A DNA stretch of 64,000 bases from Megaleporinus macrocephalus. Taxonomy: Eukaryota > Chordata > Actinopteri > Characiformes > Anostomidae. Positions 1 to 13,200 of this stretch are shown piece by piece. The stretch's first letter is position 1. Every line of letters begins with the position of its first letter. The stretch lies in assembly GCA_021613375.1 (NCBI GenBank), contig CM038710.1, forward strand, positions 29,759,763-29,823,762, given 5' to 3'. The translations under genes and the position numbers were made by a program. Under the pieces are notes generated by a model. The model had not been told where the DNA came from. It saw only the letters and a list, made by a program, of their open reading frames with translations, and made no database searches.

Positions 1-3000
1 ACTACATTAGGGTGAAAGGTATAAAAGCAAATGGCAGTAGTATGACGTTTTATTATCTAAATCCTAAAATACCATGAAAATGGTGTCCAAGAACAATGAA
101 CAATGATCCATGAACAGCGCCATTCCAGTGCATATTACTTCAGAATTGGAAGATTCTTGGTCATAACAAGCAATTGGACAATTTATTATGTTGACAGATG
201 TGTTGCACTTTTTAGTTTTAAATAATTAAAAACAAGTCAAATATGTCTGGGTTTGTCTATTAAATGAGAGTCAAAAGTAAAGTAGGTGAAAAATATAAAA
301 TGGGCTGTCACCATTGAGAAGATCAGTAATCATTAAATCGATAGATTCCAATAATTAGACAAGAGTTATTTTTTGTAAATTATTGTAAAAAACAGATAGT
401 GTTAAAAGCAAATTCATTCATTCTTTCATTCATCCATTAATTTATTCTTAAAATTAATGGGAAAAAAAACATGCCATAAATTCCATCTCAATACAAAATG
501 CTTTTCTGAGCATATTGTGTCGTCAATGCTTGCAGGATACTGACCAAGTGTCATTGTTTTATTATAAAGAGTACAATTAGTTCCATATTACTGGATTTTG
601 TGTAACACAGCATGAAACATATTTAACATAAATCATTTTGTTTAGTTTTTTTTCCCCCAAAATGAATTATTGGTTCTCTTTTCTTCAAAGCATTGTGATA
701 TTAAACATTTGCATTATTACCCAGCTGTATAAACAGTGGTAAGAAAGATCAGTAGAAAAACTGAATGCAGCATTATCATTATTCAATACATCAACCGAAA
801 CTGTCTATACACAGAGAAAGCAATATTGAATCATGTTTTATATTTTATTTGATTAATAGTGGCTGGTCAACAAAGCATTAAAGCAAAAATCACAGCAAAT
901 AATTGGTATCCATGAAGAAGATGGGCATATCTTCACATTACCACACCACTTCATAAAGCTACCACAGCACAACAAAGAACCTCTAAAAAACACACCTCCA
1001 GCACATGTTCTCTCAGAGGACTGGGCAGTGCGTGGTACACCAGCATGCTCTCGGTAATGGGCAGTTCCCTCCTGATAGCTCAGCTCACCCCATCCCAGTG
1101 CACTCTGTTCATGAATATGGAGGCTGTGTCCATATGCCCCAACAGCTGGCAGCGATATTGCTGTCTGCAGACACAGGACCCCTGCTGCTCTGTCACCCAC
1201 ACACCTTTATCTCCCCTTATTAACCATGTAGTGTGCATCTGACAACCATTATTAATTATTCAGAACCATACAAAGGTTGTGTGCACAAGTTCTGCTTCCA
1301 ATTAACTACCTTATCCACAGAATCTGGCACGTCAATACCACAATACCTAGCAGGTTCATTACAACTAACTCTGAACACACACTCAGTTTGTTCGAGACAG
1401 GTCCAGAAACAGTTAACAGTGAACAACTATAACAAAACTTGCGCTGGGTGATTTTCCAGGTTGTCTATAAAGCATTTCATAGCACATTTTGTTTGCTGAA
1501 TTATATTCTGTTTGTTTTTGGATAATTCTAGCTGGTTACAGTTACTCTACACTATTTGTTGACGTATTTAAAGGGTCTAAATCTCCCTTCTTAATGATGC
1601 ATGCAAGAGCTGTAGACAGACACATAATTCCCCTAAATGACAACAGAAAAGCTTATTGTTTCTTTTGTTCAAACAAACAAAACCCCAAAGTAACAAACAG
1701 AATGTATGTAGACTAACTGGACACACATTAGCGATGAAATCTTAACTTAATGGTAAAATCTTCACTTCTCATGTGCTGTTAGTTCTTTAACACATACCTT
1801 TCTTAGTCTTCTGCATCTAACAGAACAATCACACTATTCCCATATAAAAAACAGAACACTCCTGAGAAGTCCTCTAAAGGTGAGACTCTCTCTCACTCTC
1901 CCTCTCTAACCCTGCTCCACAGACTTTATTGGCTTTGTGGGAGATTACTGCCCAGTCTTGTTTTTCACAAAGGTTTAATGAAAGGTGTCAGTGAAAGCTA
2001 TTTCCTGACCCACTCTTACTGTAAGGAAGGCCTACTAAGGGTTTCTCAAGGTTTCTGAATGGCAGAACTGAAGAGCTACACAAAACTGTACGATTTAGTG
2101 TTAACATGACGAGAATTAGAGAACACTGCAAAAGAGAACACTACACTAGAATTTGGCCCTATAGAGCACTGCATTGAATCATATTACTGCCCCCCCATAC
2201 ATAAACAAAAACAGGGGCCTTTCAAAAAGGTCTCACAGCTGTTTCTACATTCTTAGTTGCTTGATTTAAACATTTCTGTGCTAGTCCAATCATGAGTAAC
2301 AACAAGAATTACAAAAAGATGGACAACGCTGTTTCAACAACCTGAACACTTCCCATGAAGCAAAAGTCCAGTTCACTAAACGCAATTTACAGAAACATGA
2401 CTGTTTCAGTTTGACCAAATAAGTCAAGCTAGAGGTCAAAACAGTATCATTGAGGAAGCTGGGGCAATCAGTACTTCCTCATGTAGACCGCTGGAGAGAA
2501 GTAAAGGCAACAGAGAGCCACAAACCTTCAAGCTGATTAAAACACAGAGTTGATTCAGAGAGGACTTCCTGTTGCAAACTTGAGTCATCTGACTAAGCTG
2601 ATAATTTAATGTTTGTGTTATTTATCCCCTAGTCCAGGGTACATTTATTTGCTGTAGTGGAAAATAACTTGTATTTAAATAAGAAATCTGTGAACATGTA
2701 AAGCAGTTCCTGCCCACAATTGTTCAACGTACCACACAATAGGACGTTGACCTTTTTATAAACATATCGATGTAAAGCAACTGTGTTGAACCACCTCAGA
2801 GCCAAAAATAAAGCTTGGGTATACTTCCTGAATTTTTTCCTACTAAAATACCAAGACGGTTAAGGCCTGTAGTAGTCCTTTAATTTTATTTCTGACCATT
2901 TGCCTATTCACACAATTGGACATGTTTGTTTTCAGACAGTTGGGCACCCAAGATATTAGATTGTAAGAGAAACCTCTTTAAAGAGGTGAGAAATGATAAG

Positions 3001-3779
3001 TAATAAAGGACAGGAAGTGCATATGACAGGTTATGTATAGTATGTTTCTTGTGAAATACTTATTTTGGTTATAGGGTTTGTAACATGTACGATGAGATGC
3101 AGAACCTGCTGCAAGCGTGTAAGAAATCAACCAAATTTTTCAGCAAGACAAACTGGAGCTTGTAATAGATAAGCCACACAGTATTACGCAAGACATAACA
3201 TTTAATTTTTCCCCCCTTCAAGAAAAAGTCTGAACTTGTGCTCTGGCTTTCTCTTGAAGCTTGCCTACAGGGCATGTGGCCATAGTGAGAGAAACGAGCA
3301 GCACAGTCTATAGAGAACATTACACATGAGTGTCCCTGACCACTCCTGAGGGCAGTAACAGAATGTGCGGAATGCTTCCTGCCAAGGAGATGGGGCAGAT
3401 TGCTGAGAGGGAAGGACAGGGCAAGAAAGAAACATGGAAAACACTTCATTGAGAAGAGGAATCTGAGGAGAAACACAGATATGTGACACTTAGGGAATGT
3501 GACACACATGACACTGTAGGCAATGACAAAAAGAGATAAACTCAGTTCAAGTTCATAAAGTCAAATTAAATTAGCTTCCAGGCTAGTGGCACTATTGCTC
3601 CTTTTAGATGCTATATAGACAAAAATGATTGGAAAACACCTCAGAATTACTGGATTCATTAGCACGGGTCTACAAAATCAAGCACCTTTCCATGCAGTGG
3701 ACAAATGCATGCATTAAACTTTGTGAATACAGTAAGATTTCTTGTTTATGACATTTAAATATCATGAACAGAATGTGAA

Positions 3780-3988
3780 ACTAAGGTGAGCCAACCTTTC
3801 TGAGCATTGGGAGCCAGAGTTTAAGACACAGGAGCTCTAACAGAGTGTTTCAGACAGAGAGTGAATGCAGATGTACAGCATAAAAAAATGTTTGGAAAAT
3901 TAAAGCATGTAAATCTGTTTTAGTAGAGCATACTAGAACTATAAGCAAGTTGACGAACGCTCAAAATAAGCATAACAGATTCCTTTAA
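3780..3988 (+). repeat. Decayed copy of the TTAA-flanked miniature element
   Basis: The block with 'aacagagtgtttcagacag', then 'gagtgaatgcagatgtac', then 'ttttagtagag' and a terminal 'cataacagattccttt' follows in order the right half of the intact element at 36526-37090 ('aacagagtgtttcacacag', 'gggtgaatatacatgtac', 'ttttagtagac', 'cattataggtcccctt'). It is a diverged copy in the same orientation. The left half is not clearly preserved. Confidence 0.55.
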
Positions 3989-4522
3989 GCATCCAAAAAT
4001 GTTAATAAACTGGGTTTTACCATTTACTACCTTTTTCTCCCCACAAGTTTACTTAAATAAGAGAAATCTGTTACAATCACAGATGTTATGGACAGCACAT
4101 AACATCAGCTTTCCAAGACCTGCTGTGTAAGCTCAACTCAAAGTGTGAAGACAGCAATGGAGTGTGCATAACTCATCATCTGTATAAGGACTTGGGAGTT
4201 TATTCTGTGCGTCTAAGGAATAAGTGAAGTTTGCACCATGAATGATTAATGATTAAAAGGAAGCATCCGTGACAGACAAACGCTGGGCGTAGACTGTGTG
4301 AAAATAGACACTGTGTATACTTCATCTTAATGACACCAACACACATACTCCTGTGGCCTCCTTAAGCCTAGAAAACCTGAACATCAATGTCTGAGCCAAA
4401 TACAGACTGTATATACATAATGGCTTTTTAAGACATATTTGACACCACTTAGCTTCACTAGTAACTGCTGACTGTGGAGAGCTACAATTGGCACACAGAG
4501 CACCTGAAATACAGCTCCTGAC

Positions 4523-4542
4523 GTGTGTGTGTGTGTGTGTGT
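4523..4542. repeat. (GT)10 microsatellite
   Basis: Ten uninterrupted GT units within the efhd2 intron. No gene context beyond that. Confidence 0.9.
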
Positions 4543-6031
4543 ATTTTGTTAGTAGCACATAACCCAAGGTACAGTTAAATAGTTAAATGTGAATTATAGT
4601 TCAATGTGAATTATAACATTAAAGAACGTTAGAGTATGTTAGAGTAATCACAGGTTCTAATAAATCACGGCAGCGTTTTGTACTTCATACTAAATATAAA
4701 TGCTGATGTACTGATTGACTAGGAATGGGCAAATAAAGCAAATGTAGCATTTTTGCATCTTAACCACTATTTGAGTTACCCACAATCAAGTCTGTTCATG
4801 ACCCTGAAAAGAGACATTGAAAGCAGACGGCAGGGTTGAATGAGCAGGTACAAGCCACGAGAGTTAATTTTAAATCAGCCTGAACCGGCTGTTTAGGGTC
4901 ATGAACTTGGCCAGAACAATTTACACTGTTTATGGCTGTGGCATTATTTAAAAGACATTTTTAAGTTGTTAAAATGTGGCACTGGTGTCCCTGTCTGGCA
5001 TTACACTGTCTGTTGAACAAGAATTATACATAACTTGAAGACTGTGCATCAAATTACCTGCATAGAAGATTTTCTTATTTCATGTGGTAAAAAAGCTTAA
5101 ATAATTTTTATGAAATTCTTTAGACATTTTCAGAAATACTGCTTATGTTCAAGCTGTCACGATTAAATTCCTCATTGTTGCATCTGATCCGTCTTTTGCA
5201 TCAGCGCATTACAAACAATCAAACAGCAGCGTAATGGACTGCACGGTGCATTCGTAGAGGAAAGCAGCCAAGCAGACAGCCAGGCATTGCTCCAGCCTCT
5301 GCTCCTCAGCTTGCTCCCTCTCTCTCTCTGTCTCTCTCGCTTTCTCTCTCTGCCAATCTCCTTCAGATTTAATCCATGGTTGCCAGGCAACAGCTAACCA
5401 GAGCAGGCATGGGAAAACCCTCTCTCTCTGACGTGCACACGCACAGAGAGAGCTCGAGGACTACTTCTTATGACAGCGTATGTACGTAACAGATGCGCTC
5501 AATCTGAAGCACACGTGTGTAAACGGGGGGAGGGCAGTGGGTAGCTGATGTTCAGCAATGGGCCTTTGTGCTTAAGCTCTGGGTATTCGCTTTCTCTGGC
5601 CTCTGGCTACGAGTATGCCATGCTGAGAAATGTATGACAGCACAACTGCAGCACACAGGCCACTGGCCACCATGACCTCTACTACGGTACGATATGAGCA
5701 CAGGACCTTATTGTGTAAATCATTGCTGTACTGAGTCGCGTACATAGAACTGACACACTGATAACTTCTTACACTGTTGTCTCCTCCTTCGAGTACAAAT
5801 CCAAAAACCAAGTCGATACCAAAATCTTAAACTGTTACATAACAGGCTTGACTCATTAATATTTATGCCTCCAAAATGTACATATAACAGCTCACCTTCT
5901 AGCCCAGCGAAACTGCAACAACGAAGTAAGAGGAATAAATACAGTAAAACCAAACCCGTCAACACCGTTCATGCCCGTTCTAAAGAACAGTCAACAGGCG
6001 TGATTGATCATCTTTTAATGGGACAGTAATA

Positions 6032-6172
6032 GGCTTCCTATTTGCCAGCTTTTTAAACAAATGTTCCGTTTCACCTTAAGTGCTACAGCTTACTTACACA
6101 CCAGAATGTAACTGCAGCACCACTTAAGGGGGAGCAGAAAATGTACAAAACAAGCTGGCAAAAAGGAAGCCA
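6032..6172. repeat. Short palindromic (hairpin) element
   Basis: The left arm 'ggcttcctatttgccagctt' (6032-6051) and the right arm 'aagctggcaaaaaggaagcc' (6153-6172) are inverted copies that agree at 19 of 20 positions. Inside, 'cttaagtgctacagctta' and 'taactgcagcaccacttaag' pair again less perfectly, so the unit of about 141 bp could fold into a long imperfect hairpin. This is typical of a miniature inverted-repeat element; I cannot name its family. Confidence 0.7.
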
Positions 6173-6510
6173 ACTTAAGCTGGATCTTTATCAAGAACTT
6201 TAATTGAGTTGTTTGTGTGTTCTATACATTTCACTCAGGACAGTTTCTGAGACAGTACTTCTTTGTAATATGTCAATTATTTGCAAAGCTGTATATTTTC
6301 ATCTATTTTCTAAATTGTTTATCCTACTTAGTTGTAGGGTGCCTTAGAGCCTGGGTGGAAGGCAGAAAACACCCTGAACAAGCTATAAAAATGTTCAATT
6401 TTAGAAAATGCCATTCTGTAATATTCTGAAAATAATATTTTTTTAAATATGTTTACTCAGATTTGCACATGTAGAGAACATCCATATATGCGCAAGTACA
6501 GCTATTCACA

Positions 6511-7560
6511 TACACTACTCACAAAAAGGGATATTTGGCTTTTGGGTAAAATTTCAGGTTGAACCTAAAATGCACTCCAACCTTTACAGGTGAACTTAAT
6601 GTGACCTTCTCTAAACCTTCAGTGTTTCAGCACCCTTTGGACAACTTGATGTTCTCTTAACAGCAAAATTCACAACAGGTGTTTGGTCCATGAATGGACC
6701 AATATGTTTCCTGGTTCAATTAGAATTGGTATTTAAACAGTCCTCCTCATCTTGCTGTTCACATTTTGTCATCATGAGACCAAGACGACACCTAACAATT
6801 GATTAACAGTACCTCGCCACTGCGAGGCTTCAAACAGGATGTTCTCAGACGTGGCCACTGAGCTTAAAGTGTCAAAGTGTCATCAGAAGGTTGCAACAGA
6901 GATACAGAGATACTGGAAGAGTCACAGAAAGGCATAGAAGTGGATGTCCTTTTTGCCACATCCCACACTGATGGCCGCTTCATTGTAAACAGTGCCCTGT
7001 GGAACCGGATGATGAATGCTACACAACTCTAGGCACATTTAAGGGAGGTGAGAGGCACCCAAGTGTCACGTCAGACCATTTGAAACTACTTACATCAGTG
7101 TGGTCTGGGTGCTAGACAACCTGCAAGGGTACCTGACCACACCACCAGGCACAGGCGTCACTGTCTTGTAGAAGCCAGGGAGCTTCTACGATGGACGAGG
7201 GAACAGTGATTCATGCTGAGCAGAAATGATGTTTGCCAATGATGGTCAGCGCTATGCATCAGCCACTGTTGTCAGCAGACGAGTCTTGGTGGTGGCGTTA
7301 CAGTGTGGGCAGATGTAGTTAAAGCAGAACTCCCCTACACTTTGTGAATGGTACAGTGACAAGCCCATACTATCATTAATCCAGTCATTGTGCCTCTGCA
7401 TGAACAACACAGGCATAATTTCACCTTCATGGACGACAATGCTTATCGAGGTCGCCTCAACGGCTGCTGGAGACTTTTTGCCCCCAAACAAAGTCACAAA
7501 CCTTTTATGAAGAAACCAGAGAGCAATTTAAAATCCTCTATAAATGCACTGTGTAAATAA
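6511..7560 (+). mobile_element. Degenerate Tc1-like transposon, transposase broken
   Basis: The left end 'tacactactcacaaaaaggg' matches the terminal repeat of a widespread fish Tc1-type family. From about 6774 the plus strand reads, across several stops and frameshifts, like a Tc1 transposase. An N-terminal 'MRPRRHLTID' is followed by a paired-like helix-turn-helix stretch with 'VTERHRSGCP', then 'LLSADESWWW' (region of the second catalytic Asp), then 'RTPLHFVNGTVTS' and 'FHLHGRQCL' in a shifted frame near the third Asp. The C-terminal part with the last acidic residue is deleted and I found no matching right terminal repeat. It cannot code for an active enzyme. Confidence 0.8.
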
Positions 7561-9554
7561 AAAATAACCCAAAACACTCAATCTATTATGTCAATTAACC
7601 AAGCATTTACTGAGGTATAAAAATGGAGCATTAACAAACCAAAACTTAAAATATTCCAAAACAATTTATAAATGTAAAGGGCCCAGATCACATTTTCTTT
7701 AAAAAGCCTCTGGAAAGGGGTGAACTCCATGTATACAATGTGTTTGATAAAGGAGTCTGTTTGGGAAGTAGACTTGAATAATTTAACGGACAGCTTACAC
7801 TTACATTATGTAAATAATGTTACAGGATCTTCTTGTGGTTGCAGTTCCTTGGAACTGAGAGCCATAGTGCCTGCAGCAATGACACTGCCATGAAGGACGG
7901 ACTAAAGCTTTTGCTCTATGGCATTTCTCTTTTTTAATGTCCAACATCTTGATCTCCTGGGTGGTCTTTTAGAATGGGTGAAGCTTCAGTCCTATAATAT
8001 GACTTGTGTGCAGCCAACCACAGCCATTAAACGTCAGTACCATTTATTTTGCCTCACTAAATATTGCTAAGGGAGAATAATGAATTAGATTCAGGAGAAG
8101 CAGACTCAGTATCTCCTGTATCTGAGGAAAAGATTCCTTCAGACCACCTGGCTTGCGTTAAACAGGATCATGAGAGACATGCCAGACCTACACTCAGTTG
8201 ATAAACTCACACAGCCACTTAAAAGGCGCGTTTAAAACGGCACTATGTGATATCCCGGCTTCCGGCCAGCTGTGAGGTCTCCAAGCTCCGGCCCAGACCG
8301 CAAAGGGTCATGGGAATATGGAGAGTTCGCTTGCTCCTTCACCAGAAAACAGTTACAAACATAGAACTTGCCTCTACACCCATCACACTCAGCTGATAAT
8401 AAGGCAGGCCTAAAGTGGTCAAATCCTGGCTGTGCTTATGGTGCATACAATTAGGTTCCAAATTAGTAAGTTGGAACTTGGAATCACATCATTTCCAACC
8501 TCCATACATTCAAGCTACAAAGTGGGGGGTGGGGGGTGGTCATGGATGCCTCCTTGAAGAGGAGTCTGCTTAGTAACAATATAGCCAGATAACGATAGTC
8601 ACATGAGTGAAAGCTCTACATAATGCATTTATCTTCTGAAAACAGTGAACTTTACAGTCAGTGTTCTAGTTGAAGTGACTACTGTGTCTGTATGTTGACT
8701 GATCTAAAGCAACGATAGAGCAAAATCGACTGGTAATGCGAACGTAGCCCAAAATGGGCAGGGAGGTACTTTAAGCCTAGATTTGAGACCTATATAACAG
8801 GCTTAAGCACTCTTAAACACAGTTATACACACTTATGAGAAGAAGCTCTTTCAAAATCTTATAAGTCTCTAAACATAATATTCTCACCACTCACTGCTTC
8901 GATTACCCTCTCTTTTGCAACCTGACCGTAGTCAATATACATTGCGCAAGACCTGACAGTGACCCCACTAGTAACTCAATTCAGCTGTCAGCTTTTCTTG
9001 TACCTTTATTTGGAAGAAGGTAGAGTGATTTTTATCTCATTTAAAGCCACTCTAATGGATTCCAAAGCCTCTCAACTACATTAACCCATGGCACAGTTAC
9101 TGCCAAGACGTTTCCAACTTTTGGAAAGGAATGGTTTCAAACAGAACTATCAAAAGTTACAGGCCGAATGTAATGAATATATTTGGTCAGTCAATAAAAA
9201 AAAACCAAAAAAAACCAACAAAGTGTATCTGTTGTGGATGGTTGATGTTTAACCAGAGGAGATTCTTCAGCATTCTTAGACAGAGAAAAAAAACCTCTAA
9301 TTAGAGTGCAGAGTGGATATGAATAACCGAAAGCAAAAGAAACCAAACCTAGTGAATGAGGAACTACTGCATCTTGGCCATGTTGTGCTATGAGGCATTT
9401 AGAGTGCAGAACAAATTCCATTACTTGTTTAAACTAGTCATAGATTACTCAGCCGCAGTTGCTTTCCTATGCTCTCACATGCTCTTCCACATTGCTCTTA
9501 AGATATATATATAAAGCAAAATGGGAAACACTCCTCTATTCTTAGGACTGTGTA

Positions 9555-9860
9555 TAGGCAAGAACCTGGCAATACAATAAGTATCGCGATACACCGGTCA
9601 GGATTAAATATATCGCCATATATTGCAATATAGCAAGCAAAGTGATGTACTGCCAATGTTCAAATCCTACCATGAAAACACACCACTATATGAACAGGTT
9701 TGCCAATACTTACAATAGCATTGCGCCCTTGTGCTGCATGTTGATGTTGGAGTGGAGCTGAAAATGGATTACAACACTAGTGGTCAAACACAACACACAA
9801 TGATTCACTGTCTGCCAGGAATCTGTGTATCGATACAGTATCACGAGACATGAATGTAAA
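9555..9860 (+). repeat. Dispersed repeat, family copy A
   Basis: This block has 'tatatcgccatatattgcaata', then 'gaaaacacaccactatatg', 'ggtttgccaatac' and 'agcattgcgcccttgtgc'. The same ordered words occur at 60470-60790 inside an intron of the chymotrypsin-C-like gene, in the same orientation. The two copies are far apart and diverged, so this is an interspersed family. I recognise the 'cgatatatcg'-rich start as common in fish genomes but cannot assign a class. Confidence 0.6.
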
Positions 9861-10205
9861 TCAAATCAAGCAGGTGCTACTGACCCCTGGTAATGGCTGG
9901 GCAAGAACCAATGTCAAACTGCTTATAAATGCTCAGCTAAAATCACATTTCAGAGTAAACAGATAGAATTACTGCAGAAAGTGTGACCTGTACAGTAAGT
10001 GTTTAGTGTAGTAAATGAACTCAAAGCACTCCCACAGAGCACAGCAGTGGGGAGAAGGACCTGCAGCAGTGCTGCGAAGATTACAGACCAGGTGACTAAT
10101 TACTGGTGCTTAAAAGGAATTCCACCTGGAAAGGCCAATGGCTCCAGATAGGTAGAATCCCAAGTAGATTTTAGGCAGCATCAGGGTGGAGAACAGCGAC
10201 AAAGA

Positions 10206-10231
10206 AGTGAATAAGTAAATAAATAAATAAA
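10206..10231. repeat. AAAT-type simple repeat
   Basis: A short tract of repeated 'aaat/aagt' units within the efhd2 intron. Confidence 0.75.
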
Positions 10232-13200
10232 TAGCCACTGACAAACACATAAGCACTTCACTGACTGCACGAGGTACTGAAAGAGTACATATGGCCATTT
10301 TAAGATAAGTGGCCAAGTTTTTACGCCGCCTACCGCTTCCATGAGTCATTATTAGCGTCTGTGAAGGGTAGATGATGAGTCATGCGTAGGTGTGAAGTCT
10401 GTTTGTGTGTGTGAAGTAGAGAACAAAAAAAATGATCTATAACTAAACACAGTTTGTGGGAAGAGCCTGTCAAAGAAGCCACAGCAAATAAGCTGTCAGT
10501 TTCTTCTCTAAAATGCCATGTTTTCTCACTGGCCCTTAGAGACTAGAGCCCTTCTTTTCCTGCTTTTGCTATGTTGTGAATGGGTGTGGGCCAGGGACAG
10601 CTGGCATAAATGGACTAGGCTTGCCCTCCTTAAAGAAAACAAAACCAAAATAAGGTTTTATTTTTGTCTCCCACCTTTTTGTCTCTGTTTTTCTTGCTAT
10701 TAATATTTGGCTAGAAGTTGATTATTTTGGATTTCTGTGAACCCAAGAAGAGGAGCATCACCAAAAATATGAAGTGGCTGAAGACAGGGCTGATTTACAT
10801 TTAGCCCAAGAATACATACAGCCATTCTGTACCAAGTGCACTGTGATGTATTACACAGAGCAAAACACCTCTAAAATCATTACTTTTTTAATGCCCATTA
10901 TGCATAGTTTTTCCACAGTTAACTCTTGCTGGGGTGAGTTCTAAACTCTGATTGCCTGAGACACTCAAAGCCATCGTAAACTAATTTTGTTTACAATGAA
11001 AGTTGAATACAGTCACATAATATTCAAATTTAAATACAACTGTTTCATTCGGTAATGAATTTAACTTAAATCTAGTCATGTTCTCCAGCTGTAGTTATGC
11101 TACACTGCATAAGCTAGGGATAAGTGTCCAATATTATGACCAGTCTTGCTGTGATGGCCCACACTCTTCTTTTTAGAAAAGGTACCAATAAATTTCTAGA
11201 TATTCCGGGATACAGGACATGATGTAAGCTCTTTTACCATAGGGGGTATAGAGGGACGAGGAAATGGACGATTAGGAAATAATCACATCATTCCACTCCC
11301 AGTGGAGAGCAGAGAAGATCCATTTAAGGACGGATTAAACGCGACCTGCAGGGAATGCATACATTAATCACAACAACATGATTTCCTCTTTACTTCATTT
11401 AGAGAAAACGAATGTTAAAGAAATACAATATTTCTCATTGTCAAACTGATCATTTGTAAATGCTAAACTTTCTAGCTCCAAGGCAAACATAGTCTCTGTA
11501 TCTGACAAGCTCTTTCTAAGCCACAGCATTCCTAGCTCTTTCCTCTAAATGGGCAGATGTAGCATGGGAGAAACCTTAAGATGGGCAGCCAAAGGAAGAG
11601 CATGAAGCTTATCTCTTGCTTCCCTCATTACCCGAGGCAATTCAGCAAGAACGCTGCTTAAAAGACCTAAAGCCCCCTTCTCTCATATGTGCACACAGCA
11701 TGGGGGCTAGAAGCATAAGCATGAAGTCAATTAGGCAGATTGCCTTCCCTATTAACCCAGTAGTGTTCCAAATGTTTACAGAGAAAAGGCCCAGCAGTGC
11801 TTTGGAAAGTTTGGCCCAGTGCCTTGTGAAGGCTCCTTAATTACTTGGCTAAACAAGATTGACAAGAATGGGCCATCAGTACCAAGTGGCAACAATTCCA
11901 AGAGCTAATGACATATCATAGCATATTACCATCTAGTACTAAGACAAACCCTAAAAGAGGACTGTATGCTATGCCAGTACGAATGCAATAGTCATCAGAT
12001 ATATGTTTCTCTACAATACTTATGCCAAACATAGGTAAATAAATGTTTGAGAGAGAGCTTGCAGAGATCTATCAAAATCACAAAGAAGGAAAGTATGCCT
12101 TACTGTGCTCTTACTATCAACCTATCTGTGCAACAGGTTCTTGCAGGCCCATTTCCTGAGAAGTCTTCAGCTCATTACAAGCGCATGCACACATTCTGTG
12201 TCAGTATGTAAAGCATCTAGGCCCACTTTCTATTCGTTCAGCAAACAGAAATGTTCACAAAGGGAGAAACACAGCACCACCACATTAACATATGGTCCCA
12301 CAACCAGTTCTGCAGTATGTATCTGAGCCCAAACAAAGCAACCCTACTTAGACACCCTATCTATTACAGTTTTGCGTGTTATGCTTTCATTTGCATCAGC
12401 AGATCCTGAAAAGGGAGTTAGATGAGGTGAACCTGTCCTAAATGGCTCGAGGCCAGGGTAGAACCTGCATTCTTCCTCTGCTCTGGACTGAGGCCAGCCT
12501 TCACTTATTGCACGCCTTTGCTCTCTGTGACAGATCACCAGCTACTCACAGTGAGGTCAAATTGACTTTCCTGAAGCATAGTGTGCACATAATTGTTTTG
12601 CGTAGATAGGTACGCTATCCTCTGGAGATTTAAGTGTATTAGGGATAAATTCTAAACTATTTTGATATGCGATGTAACAGAATAATAAAATTGTGATTTT
12701 AGATATATAAATTTGCTTCTGTCAAAAGTTTTAACCTCTAATAATTCAAGAACCATGAGATGTCTAAAGTTTATCCTCCGCCAGACAGCAGTGAAAAGCC
12801 TGCTTTTTATATTTTTTTTGTTTGGTCAAAAGCAGGAAACACAGAAAGACTACTGCAGCAGTCCAAAGGATACCACTACACATTAGGAGAGAAGCGCAAT
12901 GCTGAGCTACCACAAGGTTTCTGGCACCAGTTAGCAGTACAACGTGCAGTTTTATCTTATAAGAAATCAGACAATGAACAATAAACAAGCAGCTCAAGTT
13001 CATTTTACCTATTACTTTCCCTTTTAGCATATATTTAAAGTAACAAAGCAATAAGACAATTAATTATGCTTGGTAGCATAATTTTCTTTCACCCCTAGCT
13101 CATATGCAAAATACATATTGAAATAATTTGTAGCTTAAGTGGCATTTCTTGCACAATGGCCTTCATAAGCTTGGCTTTTTTTCCCCAGCTAAAAAGGAAC

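Noticed and set aside
3069..3509. Minus-strand open frame of about 146 codons
   Set aside because: Cys- and Phe-rich sequence without a known domain inside the efhd2 intron; its codon use looks like non-coding AT-rich DNA.
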